Source of the DNA: Helicobacter cetorum
GTDB taxonomy: Bacteria; Campylobacterota; Campylobacteria; Campylobacterales; Helicobacteraceae
Reading direction: 5' to 3'
DNA length: 64,000 nucleotides
Assembly: GCF_900198405.1 (NCBI RefSeq)
Contig: NZ_FZMR01000015.1
Location: 24,724-88,723 of the forward strand
In this document: in pieces, positions 55,681 to 64,000 of the stretch
Layout: every line of letters starts with the position of its first letter
Position numbering within the stretch: position 1 is the stretch's first letter
Translations under genes and position numbers: made by a program
Notes under the pieces: generated by a model
Told to the model about the DNA's origin: nothing
The model's database searches: none
What the model saw: only the letters and a program-made list of their open reading frames with translations

Positions 55681-57261
55681 CTAAGCTCTCTTATTCTTTA
55701 TTCCAAACCAAAAATAAAGGCTTTTTGTTTTAGAAAGTCTAGGCAAAAGAGCTTGATAAATCCCTTGGGTGCCTACAATAGCGGTGATAATAGATGCCAA
55801 AATCCCAATGCCTGTTGTAAGAGCAAAGCCCTTAATCGCTCCTGTGCCATAAGCATATAGTAACACCGAAGCGATTAAGGAAGTGATATTAGAGTCAAAA
55901 ATCGCCCTACTAGCGTTAATATATCCTAAATGAATAGCCTTAGCTATATTTTCTCCTTCTCTTAAAACTTCTCTAATGCGCTCATTGATAATAATATTTG
56001 CATCTACAGCAATCCCTACGGTTAAAACAATTCCTGCCATTCCGGGTAAAGTCAAGGTCGCTCCAAAAATAGCCATTACGCTCACAATCAAAAAAAGATT
56101 AACCACTAACGCCATACAAGCAATCATACCCGCCATTGAATAATACAACACCATAAAGCCCATAACTAAAATAAAGCCCCCAATTAGAGCGATAATAGAA
56201 GTTCTAATGCTGTCTTTTCCTAAACTCGGGCCTACGATTCTTTTTTCTAAAACTTGAATGGGCGCACTCATAGCCCCACTTCTTAAAGCAATTGCCAAAT
56301 CGCTTGCTTGAGCCACGCTAAAGTTCCCACTAATCTGTCCGCTCCCCCCTCCAATGCGTTCTCTAATAACAGGAGCTGAATAGACCTTATTATCCAAAAC
56401 AATTGCCATGCGTTTGCCTACATTAGCCCCTGAAAAGTCCCCAAAAATCTTAGCCCCTTGTGCGTCTAAGGTAAAGCTCACCACTGGCTGGTTATTTTGG
56501 TCATAAACCACTTTAGCATCAGTAAGCATTTCACCATCTAAAATAGGAATCGCTTTTAATAAAATTTTACCCCCCATTTCCACATCAGATAGCAACACAT
56601 CGCCTAATTTTTGGGCTTCTAAATCTTTCATATTCATTGCATCTTTATTATGCTCCTCATCTACTGCCATCATCTGTAAATGGGCTGATTTAGAAATCAA
56701 TTCTCTAGCACGCTGTTCTTCTTCTAAGGTCTTAATACCGGGTAATTGCACCGAAACTTCTTCTCTACCTTGTTGGATTACCATAGGCTCTGCTAAACCA
56801 AACTGGTCTAAACGATTGCGAATAATCCCTATCACTTGCAAAATAGTGCTTTTACGCAATTCTTCTTGCTCTAAAAGAGTGAGTTTAACGCTATAAAACT
56901 CCGCTTCTTTTTTGATTTCAAACTTGCTATTACCTTGCAACTCTAATAAAAGCTTGTCTAATTTTATAGCATCATCTTCATCTAAAAGTTCAAAATTAAT
57001 CCCTTCTAGACTAGATTTCACACCTTTAAGCAAAATATTTTGCTTTTTAGCGTTATATTCTAAGGCAGATGCTAGACTTAGATACTTATTTTTTAGGGCA
57101 ACATCGGTTTGAACCCCTAAAAGCATGTTTAAGCCCCCCCTTAAATCCAAACCTAAAGTAATCTTAGGACCCTTAGTGTCTAATAAGGAAGGCAAGGAAA
57201 ACCCTACTCCAAAAAGAAGTGCGAGAACAAAAACGATTAAACGGGTATTAAAAAGTTTCAT
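55681..57261 (-). CDS. secD: protein-export membrane protein SecD
   Basis: The large partner of SecF. The N-terminal [20 protein letters not shown] (near 31-50) is the family hallmark, a large periplasmic P1 domain follows, and six membrane helices carry [26 protein letters not shown] near 405. The 526-residue length is normal. It overlaps yajC by four bases. It corresponds to HP1550. Confidence 0.97.
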   Translation of the reverse strand: MKLFNTRLIVFVLALLFGVGFSLPSLLDTKGPKITLGLDLRGGLNMLLGVQTDVALKNKYLSLASALEYNAKKQNILLKGVKSSLEGINFELLDEDDAIKLDKLLLELQGNSKFEIKKEAEFYSVKLTLLEQEELRKSTILQVIGIIRNRLDQFGLAEPMVIQQGREEVSVQLPGIKTLEEEQRARELISKSAHLQMMAVDEEHNKDAMNMKDLEAQKLGDVLLSDVEMGGKILLKAIPILDGEMLTDAKVVYDQNNQPVVSFTLDAQGAKIFGDFSGANVGKRMAIVLDNKVYSAPVIRERIGGGSGQISGNFSVAQASDLAIALRSGAMSAPIQVLEKRIVGPSLGKDSIRTSIIALIGGFILVMGFMVLYYSMAGMIACMALVVNLFLIVSVMAIFGATLTLPGMAGIVLTVGIAVDANIIINERIREVLREGENIAKAIHLGYINASRAIFDSNITSLIASVLLYAYGTGAIKGFALTTGIGILASIITAIVGTQGIYQALLPRLSKTKSLYFWFGIKNKRA

Positions 57262-57554
57262 TTAGTTGTTATTTGTGTCATTTCTTCTTCAAATTTGAAC
57301 GCTACATGATGTTTAGAAAGTTTTACAATGGTATCATCATTGAGTTTCACGCTAAAGAAATTTGCTTCAGCTTTAATCACCTCAACTATCAATCCGCCTT
57401 GGGTTACAATCTTATCGCCCTTAGTCAAACTCTCCACCATTTCTTTGTGCTTTTTTTGTTGCTGGCGTTGGGGGCGAATAATCAAAAAATAAAAAATAAA
57501 AAAGAGTGCCACTAAAGGCAAAATGGAAGTCAAAATCTCTTTGGCTTGTCCCAT
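57258..57554 (-). CDS. yajC: SecDF accessory membrane protein YajC
   Basis: A 98-residue protein with one N-terminal helix (about 10-26) followed by [22 protein letters not shown] and the [12 protein letters not shown] strand. Standard YajC, a helper of the SecDF-YajC complex. It is the first gene of yajC-secD-secF. A terminator or promoter for it is not obvious in the 102-base gap after nhaA. Confidence 0.95.
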   Translation of the reverse strand: MGQAKEILTSILPLVALFFIFYFLIIRPQRQQQKKHKEMVESLTKGDKIVTQGGLIVEVIKAEANFFSVKLNDDTIVKLSKHHVAFKFEEEMTQITTK

Positions 57555-57656
57555 GAATTTCCTTATGAAAAAAGATGAAAATTAATTTTGTATTATAACA
57601 TCTTGTATCTTTTTTTAACCTTTAACTCCCTCAGTTTAAATTTTAGAGACTTCTTT

Positions 57657-59006
57657 CTATGATTGACTTTTAGAAATGTTTTTGCTTAAAACAGATAGAT
57701 ATAAAGCCCCTAAAATCCCTGAAATCAAAGAGCCTAGTAAAATCGCAATTTTTGCCACTTCCATAGCGTCTTTATGCTCGCTTGTAAAAGCTAAGTTAGA
57801 GATAAACATAGACATTGTAAAACCAATTCCAGCCAATAATCCAGCCCCTAAAATATGCCACCAGCTTATACCTTTAGGGCGTGCGGTGATTTTAAGTTTT
57901 TCACCCATAAAAGTGATGAGAAAAATTCCTAAAGGCTTGCCCAAACAAAGCCCTAAAACAACCCCCAAAAGCACTTTATCCACTTCTAAATTCATGTTAG
58001 AATTAATGCTTACCCCAGCGTTGGCAAACGCAAATAAGGGCATAATAAAATAGCCACTAATAGGACTTAAAAAATGCTCTAATCTTTCTAGTGGACTTTG
58101 TAATTTTGAAGCTTTTTCTTTAAGTGTATGCAATAAATCAGCTTGCTCTTTATTTAAAGGGGCATTATGGTGATTATCTTGTTGGAGTTGCTCAAAAAGA
58201 GCAATCGTTGATGAAAGCTCTTTAACGCTATTTTTTTGTTCCAAAGATTGACTAGGGTTTCTCACAGGAATTGTAAAAGCCAAGATGACTGCTGCAATCG
58301 TAGCATGGATTCCGCTTGCATGCACAAAGAACCATAACAATACCCCTAAAAGTAAATAAGGAACTAAAGAGCGGGTATTCAAGCGATTTAATAATGCTAA
58401 GACTAGGATTACCCCTAATGCCCCCAAAAGCCATACGAGTTTTAAATTAGTGGTATAAAATACGGCAATCACTACAATGGCCCCTAAGTCATCAGCTACC
58501 GCTAAAGTGATTAAAAAAACCTTTAAAGCTACAGGCACCCTCTTGCCTAAAAGCATAACCACCCCTAAAGCAAACGCAATGTCTGTTGCCATAGGGATTC
58601 CAAAGCCATGGTGAGAAGAAGTATTGGCATTCAAAGTATAATAAATTAATCCCGGAGCTATCATGCCCCCAATAGCTGCAATGACAGGAAAAGATGCCTT
58701 TTTAAAATCTGATAGCTCCCCAAACAATAACTCTCTTTTAATCTCTAAACCTATCATTAAAAAGAATAACGCCATTAAGACATCATCAATCCAGTCATGC
58801 AAACTAAAACCGATAAAAAAATCCCCTATTTGAAACCCAAAAGGTGTGTGCCATAGAGCAAAATAACTCTCTTTTAAAAACGAATTGGCTACAACCATTG
58901 CCAAAACGGCGTTTAAAAAGAGAAAAATCCCCCCAAAAGACTCGCTCTTAATAAAGTTTTTAAAAATACCACTCAATCTATTTTCTGTTTTATTCTTATC
59001 CATCAA
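57657..59006 (-). CDS. nhaA: Na+/H+ antiporter NhaA
   Basis: Exports sodium in exchange for protons. Twelve helices can be traced; the paired Asp residues of the ion site are in ITLAVADDLGAIVVIA near residue 167, and GIPMATDIAFALGVVMLLGKR is near 136. A hydrophilic insert rich in Gln, Asn and Lys at about 255-315 is a known feature of Helicobacter NhaA. The 449-residue length is somewhat longer than E. coli for that reason. It corresponds to HP1552. It lies 15 bases after addA. Confidence 0.96.
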   Translation of the reverse strand: MMDKNKTENRLSGIFKNFIKSESFGGIFLFLNAVLAMVVANSFLKESYFALWHTPFGFQIGDFFIGFSLHDWIDDVLMALFFLMIGLEIKRELLFGELSDFKKASFPVIAAIGGMIAPGLIYYTLNANTSSHHGFGIPMATDIAFALGVVMLLGKRVPVALKVFLITLAVADDLGAIVVIAVFYTTNLKLVWLLGALGVILVLALLNRLNTRSLVPYLLLGVLLWFFVHASGIHATIAAVILAFTIPVRNPSQSLEQKNSVKELSSTIALFEQLQQDNHHNAPLNKEQADLLHTLKEKASKLQSPLERLEHFLSPISGYFIMPLFAFANAGVSINSNMNLEVDKVLLGVVLGLCLGKPLGIFLITFMGEKLKITARPKGISWWHILGAGLLAGIGFTMSMFISNLAFTSEHKDAMEVAKIAILLGSLISGILGALYLSVLSKNISKSQS

Positions 59007-59021
59007 ATAACCTTTTTATAA

Positions 59022-61829
59022 CTAAACCCATAATATCTCAAGTAATTCCTTATTAGCATAAACAATGCCAGCTTTCACATTATAGTTTGGCGCATGGGCT
59101 TGAATAAACCTAGCATAATTACGCACTTGCCAAACATGACCTTGCTGATGATTTTTAGAACTCTTATAATCTAAAACATAAAAATTTTGCGTATTATCCC
59201 AAAATAAAGCATCTATTCTAAAAATAACTCCTTGAGACAAGAAAGCCACTTCGCCCTTTAACTGACAATTTTGAAGAATTGCTTGAAAATCATTACTATC
59301 TTTGAATAAATCCAAGCGTTCTTTAAGCAACTCTTCATCTAAAGCATAAAAACCATAATGATAGTTTAAATACTCTAAAACGCTTTTTTTAGGAATGTTA
59401 TAAGCATATTGATATTCTAAGCCCTTGTGTAAGGCGATACCAAAATTAATCGCTTCTTGGTTATCATTCTTTTCATAGTTTTTATCTTGTTCTTCTTCTA
59501 TCTCTTGGACTTGCTTGCCATAAGCGTTAGGTTTAATTAAAATGCTTTCAATTAAGGGTTCTTTTTTAGAAGAAGAAACTGATTTGATTTGACCTTCTTC
59601 TAAAGGTGTAAGCTCTAGTTTTTTACACATCTCTTTTTCATTTTTAGCCACGACAATGAGCCCAAGCCTTGCTCTGGTAAATGCTACATAATATACATTA
59701 ATTTCTTCACAGCTCTTATTAAACTTCTCTTTTTCTAAAGCTCTAGCATAGTCTTTATCCACCATTTCACGATTTTTCATTCTATAATAAAGGCGTATAA
59801 GCTGTGTTTCATCATATTCTTCAAGAAATTTATCTGTATTGCTTAAATTAGGTTTATTCAAGCGTTCGCATAAAATCACATAAGGAAATTCCATGCCCTT
59901 AGATTTATGAATGGTCATAATCTGTGTCCCTTTTGGGCTCAAAGAAGCGATTTCTTTAGCTTCTAATTTTTCTAAATATTCACTAGAATCTTTACAATCA
60001 ATGGCTAATTCTAAGCAACTCTGTGCTGGCTCTCCATAAAGCCCAAATTGCTCCATCACACGCCACACAAAGCTTGCCACACTCTCTTTTTGTGGCTCAA
60101 AACTAGGCAAAGCTATCACATCATTATGCAAGTATCCAGCAAGCTTTAAAACGCTATGCTTATAAAAAGGCTTGTAGGGCTCTTTAGCTAGAGCGTATTC
60201 TAAAGCGTTCTTAATAATCTTAGATTCTACAAATTGAGATAATTTAGCACTTGATTCGGTGCTTGGGTAAATTTCGCTTAAATGCTCTTGTAAATAGTGC
60301 TTGATTTCTAAAGCGTTGTCATTAGTAGCGCATAAAATCGTAATATCTTTAGGTTCAATATGATTTTTTAGAAGATTTTTAGCTTCTTGTAAAACTTGCT
60401 CCAACAACAACTCTTTTTCATCGGCCACTAAAGATACTTTTACATAGCCGTTTGTAGCATTCTCTGTAACACTCTCTCTAACATTTTTAGGGCATTTTTG
60501 TGCGATATAAGTGGTAGGAAAGTTTTGATAAGCTTTTTTGAAAATTTCATTCACATATTCTATGACTAGGGGCGAACTACGATAATTAAACTCCAAATTG
60601 TCTTGGTAAAAATCCTTAGAAACACTTTCAAACAATGAGCTAAAACTCCCCCTAAAACCATAAATGCTCTGTTTCACATCGCCCACAAAAAACACACTTC
60701 TATGCCATTTAGCTTGACCTATTCCGGATTTAATTTCTTCAATAAAGGGGGCTAAAATCTCATAATCACTCAAACTCGTATCTTGAAATTCATCAATCAA
60801 TATGTGTGCGATTTTGCTATCTAATCTAAAATAAAAAAACTCCGCTGGCATCTCTTCATAGCTATTTAACAAAGCATAGACCTTGTCTTTAATCGCACTA
60901 AAATCTAGGGCTTGAATTTTCTTTGTGGCGTCATCATAGGATTGAATGAATTTAGGAAAAGTTTTAAACAACTCATATTCTCTGGTTTCATAATAGCGTT
61001 TTAATTCTTCTTTAATCTCTTCACATTCTGTGTCTAAAGTAGGGATTTTATCTTTAAATTTTTTAAAAAACCTATACTCGCTCTTATCTTGAAGCCAAGT
61101 TAAAGTGCTGTTTAAAAACCCCTTAAAACTCTCACATTTAATAGCCCTTTTAGCGCTATCTGATGCGATTTCTATGCTTTGAATTTTATTTTTCAATTCT
61201 CTTAGTTTTTTTAGAAAACGCTCTTCATCAAAAATAGGCTTTTGCTTGCTTAAGGCGAATAAATATTGCTTGTTTTTTAAAAAGCGCAGTTGCTCTAAAA
61301 CTTGCTCGCTTTTATAGCTCTCATAACTCAAGCATTGAGTGATAAAAACGCTCAATTCCTTGAGTTGCTTACTATCTAAAACATTCAAAAAGCTCTCATT
61401 AAGCCATTTTTGATACAACTCTGTGTTTTCATTGACTTCAAAATTCGCACTCAACCCCACAAACCAGCAAAATTTTCTTAAAATGCTTTGAAAAAACGCA
61501 TCAATGGTGCTGATTTTAACTTCTGCATTCAAAAAGCGTTGATACACCTTTTTGGCATTATCTAACACAAAACTAGGGTTTAAGTCATATTTTTTTTCTA
61601 ATTCTCTTAGGACATCTTCACTCTTAGGGCTTTCTTTTTGTAAGTCTAACAAATACCCTAAAATCCGCTCTTTCATTTCAGCGGTGGCTTTTTTGGTAAA
61701 AGTGAGCGTTAAAATCTCACTAGGATTAGCCCCCTTAAACAGCAAGGCTAAAAACCGCACGCTTAAAGCGAAAGTCTTCCCACTTCCTGCTGAAGCCTTT
61801 AAAGCCATGCATTGTCTGTTTGTATCCAT
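59022..61829 (-). CDS. addA: AddA, helicase-nuclease subunit of the AddAB recombination enzyme
   Basis: Processes double-strand ends for RecA recombination. UvrD-type Walker A ASAGSGKT is at residues 12-19, motif II in ILIDEFQDTS near 346 and QSIYGFRGS near 394. Late helicase motifs are TIHKSKGMEFPYV near 638 and VYYVAFTRAR near 713. A RecB-type nuclease motif (LDYKSSK) is near 892. The 935 residues agree with HP1553, shown in H. pylori to act as AddA and once mis-named pcrA or addB. It is divergent from rpsB. Confidence 0.93.
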   Translation of the reverse strand: MDTNRQCMALKASAGSGKTFALSVRFLALLFKGANPSEILTLTFTKKATAEMKERILGYLLDLQKESPKSEDVLRELEKKYDLNPSFVLDNAKKVYQRFLNAEVKISTIDAFFQSILRKFCWFVGLSANFEVNENTELYQKWLNESFLNVLDSKQLKELSVFITQCLSYESYKSEQVLEQLRFLKNKQYLFALSKQKPIFDEERFLKKLRELKNKIQSIEIASDSAKRAIKCESFKGFLNSTLTWLQDKSEYRFFKKFKDKIPTLDTECEEIKEELKRYYETREYELFKTFPKFIQSYDDATKKIQALDFSAIKDKVYALLNSYEEMPAEFFYFRLDSKIAHILIDEFQDTSLSDYEILAPFIEEIKSGIGQAKWHRSVFFVGDVKQSIYGFRGSFSSLFESVSKDFYQDNLEFNYRSSPLVIEYVNEIFKKAYQNFPTTYIAQKCPKNVRESVTENATNGYVKVSLVADEKELLLEQVLQEAKNLLKNHIEPKDITILCATNDNALEIKHYLQEHLSEIYPSTESSAKLSQFVESKIIKNALEYALAKEPYKPFYKHSVLKLAGYLHNDVIALPSFEPQKESVASFVWRVMEQFGLYGEPAQSCLELAIDCKDSSEYLEKLEAKEIASLSPKGTQIMTIHKSKGMEFPYVILCERLNKPNLSNTDKFLEEYDETQLIRLYYRMKNREMVDKDYARALEKEKFNKSCEEINVYYVAFTRARLGLIVVAKNEKEMCKKLELTPLEEGQIKSVSSSKKEPLIESILIKPNAYGKQVQEIEEEQDKNYEKNDNQEAINFGIALHKGLEYQYAYNIPKKSVLEYLNYHYGFYALDEELLKERLDLFKDSNDFQAILQNCQLKGEVAFLSQGVIFRIDALFWDNTQNFYVLDYKSSKNHQQGHVWQVRNYARFIQAHAPNYNVKAGIVYANKELLEILWV

Positions 61830-61924
61830 TGCAACTTGTCCTAAAATCTATTTTTGCCTTGCTTATTATATCTAAAAGCTCTAAAAGCCATTTTTGATTA
61901 AGCTAAAAGTCTTTAATCTTTTGC

Positions 61925-61930
61925 TACAAT
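61925..61930 (+). promoter_or_regulatory. probable -10 box of rpsB-tsf
   Basis: TACAAT in the context GCTACAATTATAGGG, 152 bases before the rpsB ATG. No other good -10 box is closer, so the mRNA would have a leader of about 145 bases. Confidence 0.45.
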
Positions 61931-62009
61931 TATAGGGTTTTGTCGCTTTTTTAATAGGAAAGGACAAGAAACAGCGTCAAATTCACACATGCTAATCCTT
62001 ATTTAGGTG

Positions 62010-62030
62010 TTCTTAAAAGATTTTTAAGAA
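62010..62030 (+). promoter_or_regulatory. stem-loop in the rpsB leader
   Basis: TTCTTAAAA at 62010-62018 and TTTTAAGAA at 62022-62030 form a perfect 9-bp stem with a 3-base loop, about 50 bases before the rpsB start. It could be part of an S2 autoregulatory leader, as known for rpsB in E. coli, but the AT-only stem is not diagnostic. Confidence 0.4.
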
Positions 62031-62082
62031 TTGAATGAGCATGGAGGAATAGAACCAAAAACAACTTTAAGGAGCGTTATTC

Positions 62083-62883
62083 ATGGTAACCATGAAAGAT
62101 TTATTAGAATGTGGTGTGCATTTTGGACACCAAACAAGGCGTTGGAATCCTAAAACCAAAAAATTCATTTTTGGTGTTAGAAAAAATATCCATATTATTG
62201 ACTTGCAAAAGACTTTGCGTTATTTTAGATACACTTACAATATCGTGCGTGATGCGTCTGCACAAGGCAAAAGCATTATGTTTGTAGGCACTAAAAAACA
62301 AGCGAATGAGACTTTAAAAGAGTTTGCTGAAAGCATTCAAGTCCCTTATGTAAACTACCGCTGGCTTGGTGGAATGCTTACAAATTTTAGCACCATTAGA
62401 AAATCCGTAAGGAAATTAGAAATCATTGAAGAAATGGAAAATAGCGGTCAAATTGATTTGTTGACTAAAAAAGAAAAACTAATGATTCTAAGAAAAAAAG
62501 AAAAATTAGACAAGTATCTTGGTGGTGTGCGTCATATGAAAAAAATCCCTGACATGATTTTTATCATTGATGTGGCTAAAGAGAAAATCGCTGTTGCAGA
62601 AGCTAGAAAACTCCATATCCCTATCGTAGCTCCGTTAGATACAAATTGCGACCCTGATTTAGTAGATTACCCCATTCCTGGAAATGATGATGCGATTCGT
62701 TCTATTAGATTATTCTGTAAGGAAATGAGTGAAGCGATTTTAGAAGGGCGAGAGCTCATGCAAGAAGAGATTGTCCATGCCGATGACAATAACGAAGAAA
62801 TAGAGTTTGTAACTAACGAAGAAAAAGAAGAAATGCTTGCAGAAATCAAAGAAGAAGCCAAACAATTAGAGGAGAGTGAATAA
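62083..62883 (+). CDS. rpsB: 30S ribosomal protein S2
   Basis: A 266-residue ribosomal protein. The N-terminal [20 protein letters not shown], the central [20 protein letters not shown] and the C-terminal [25 protein letters not shown] block (here [19 protein letters not shown]) are standard. An acidic C-terminal tail (about 230-266) is longer than in E. coli. AAGGAG lies upstream. Its stop overlaps the tsf ATG by one base (TAATG). Confidence 0.98.
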   Translation: MVTMKDLLECGVHFGHQTRRWNPKTKKFIFGVRKNIHIIDLQKTLRYFRYTYNIVRDASAQGKSIMFVGTKKQANETLKEFAESIQVPYVNYRWLGGMLTNFSTIRKSVRKLEIIEEMENSGQIDLLTKKEKLMILRKKEKLDKYLGGVRHMKKIPDMIFIIDVAKEKIAVAEARKLHIPIVAPLDTNCDPDLVDYPIPGNDDAIRSIRLFCKEMSEAILEGRELMQEEIVHADDNNEEIEFVTNEEKEEMLAEIKEEAKQLEESE

Positions 62884-63950
62884 TGGCAGAGATTAACGCA
62901 CAATTAGTCAAGCAACTAAGAGATTTAACTGATGCAGGCATGATGGATTGTAAGAAAGCTCTTGTAGAAGTGGACGGGGACTTACAAAAAGCGATTGATT
63001 TCTTGCGTGAAAAAGGCTTAAGCAAAGCCGCTAAGAAAGCTGATAGAGTCGCTGCTGAGGGCGTAGTTGCTTTAGAAGTAGCGAGCGATTTTAAAAGTGC
63101 GGTTATGGTAGAAATCAATAGCGAAACGGATTTTGTGGCTAAAAATGAGGGCTTTAAAGAATTAGTGAAAAAGACTTTAGAGACTATCAAAACCCACAAC
63201 ACCCACACTACAGAAGAGCTACACCAAAGCACTTTAGACAACAAGCCTTTTGAAGAATATTTACGCTCTCAAATCGCTGTTATAGGCGAAAATATCTTAG
63301 TGAGAAAAATCGCTAATTTTAAAGCGGGCGACTTACACCTTATCAATGGCTATGCACATTCTAACGCTAGAGTGGGTGTCTTAATTACCATGAAATACAA
63401 TAATGAGAACAACGCTAAAAAAGTTGCTGAACTGGCAAGAAATATCGCTATGCATGCAGCAGCGATGAAACCCCAAGTATTAGATTGCAAAGACTTTAGC
63501 CTTGATTTTGTCAAAAAAGAAACTCTAGCTTTAATTGCTGAAATTGAAAAAGAAAACGAAGAGGCTAAACGCCTAGGCAAACCTTTAAAAAACATTCCTA
63601 CTTTTGGTAGTAGCATTGAATTAAGCGATGAAGTTCTAGCTAATCAAAAGAAAGCCTTTGAAAATGAATTAAAAGAGCAAGGCAAACCTGAGCAAATCTG
63701 GGATAAAATCGTTCCGGGAAAAATGGAAAGATTTATCGCTGATAACACACTCATTGACCAACGCCTAACCCTTTTAGGACAATTCTATGTAATGGATGAT
63801 AAAAAGACTATCGCTCAAGTGGTCGCTGACTATTCAAAAGAATTAAACGATTCTTTAGAAATCACTGAATATGTGCGTTTTGAGCTAGGCGAAGGCATTG
63901 AGAAAAAGGTAGAAAATTTCGCTGAAGAAGTTGCCTTACAAATGAAATAA
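62883..63950 (+). CDS. tsf: translation elongation factor Ts
   Basis: Regenerates EF-Tu-GTP. The N-terminal UBA-like domain has LVKQLRDLTDAGMMDCKKAL, and the motif EINSETDFVAKNEGF near residue 78 is invariant. The 355-residue length is usual for Helicobacter, longer than E. coli through an extended second half. It corresponds to HP1555. In 26695 the neighbour is ftsI; here ftsI is 24 kb away. Confidence 0.97.
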   Translation: MAEINAQLVKQLRDLTDAGMMDCKKALVEVDGDLQKAIDFLREKGLSKAAKKADRVAAEGVVALEVASDFKSAVMVEINSETDFVAKNEGFKELVKKTLETIKTHNTHTTEELHQSTLDNKPFEEYLRSQIAVIGENILVRKIANFKAGDLHLINGYAHSNARVGVLITMKYNNENNAKKVAELARNIAMHAAAMKPQVLDCKDFSLDFVKKETLALIAEIEKENEEAKRLGKPLKNIPTFGSSIELSDEVLANQKKAFENELKEQGKPEQIWDKIVPGKMERFIADNTLIDQRLTLLGQFYVMDDKKTIAQVVADYSKELNDSLEITEYVRFELGEGIEKKVENFAEEVALQMK

Positions 63951-63956
63951 ATTTTT

Positions 63957-63974
63957 AGAGGATAGTTTTCCTCT
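63957..63974 (+). terminator. possible tsf terminator hairpin
   Basis: AGAGGA pairs with TCCTCT around a 6-base loop, 7 bases after the tsf stop. There is no T-run afterwards, so this is tentative. Confidence 0.4.
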
Positions 63975-64000
63975 TCACTAAAAAATACAAGCTTACGGCA

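Overview
The window is chromosome from a gastric Helicobacter close to H. pylori but apparently not H. pylori itself. The DNA is AT-rich. It encodes comB competence genes, a GroES with a Cys/His-rich metal-binding tail, Hof, Hor and Hop outer membrane proteins, a Csd/CcmA cell-shape cluster and an epsilonproteobacterial cytochrome bc1 operon. Gene order follows H. pylori 26695 in long blocks (remembered locus numbers HP0010-HP0018 and HP1538-HP1577), but with rearranged junctions and genes I do not place in 26695. H. cetorum or another H. pylori relative is my best guess; this is inference.

Layout. 1-7936 (minus strand): a truncated lipoprotein gene, the comB2-comB3-comB4 DNA-uptake operon, a DUF5718 gene, a PP-loop ATPase gene and dnaG, with an SRP RNA gene on the plus strand at about 1041. 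8117-10232: groES-groEL with a good promoter and a CIRCE-like operator. 10620-20615: an accessory island. It holds a small chemoreceptor co-oriented with a secreted endonuclease I, then four envelope protein genes on the minus strand: a cysteine-free 1132-residue coiled-coil/Hop chimera, a 97-residue Hop-N-terminus-like protein just upstream of it, a Hof porin and a Hor protein. The island also has a (CT)n tract and two gene-poor stretches of about 0.9 and 1 kb.

20716-38819 is conserved core: methionine importer metNI, flhB2, ribE and tatD; a long envelope operon mltD-rlpA-kdsC-lptC-lptA-engB-mreD-like-mrdA; metQ, tsaA, ceuE and ftsW; flagellar rod genes flgB-flgC behind a sigma-54 promoter, then fliE; and ftsI. 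38820-42313 is a second accessory patch: a VirK/YbjX-family gene, a 10.5-copy hexamer repeat, an apparently frameshifted membrane protein gene and an alpha/beta hydrolase. It lies exactly where petC meets ftsI, which in 26695 order implies that the block petC to tsf is inverted.

42314-61829 (minus) is core: petA-petB-petC, mfd, ccmA-csd1-csd2, folC, lptE, leuS, a DUF6394 gene, secF-secD-yajC, nhaA and addA. The window ends with rpsB and tsf on the plus strand. Much of the content serves the cell envelope: LPS transport (LptA, LptC, LptE), peptidoglycan synthesis and shape (PBP2, PBP3, FtsW, MltD, RlpA, Csd1/2, CcmA), protein export (SecDF-YajC) and outer membrane proteins. The best candidates for something undescribed are the two-gene Hop-like locus with its CT tract, the chemoreceptor/nuclease pair, the accessory patch at the inversion junction, and a 10-bp perfect inverted repeat between tsaA and ceuE.
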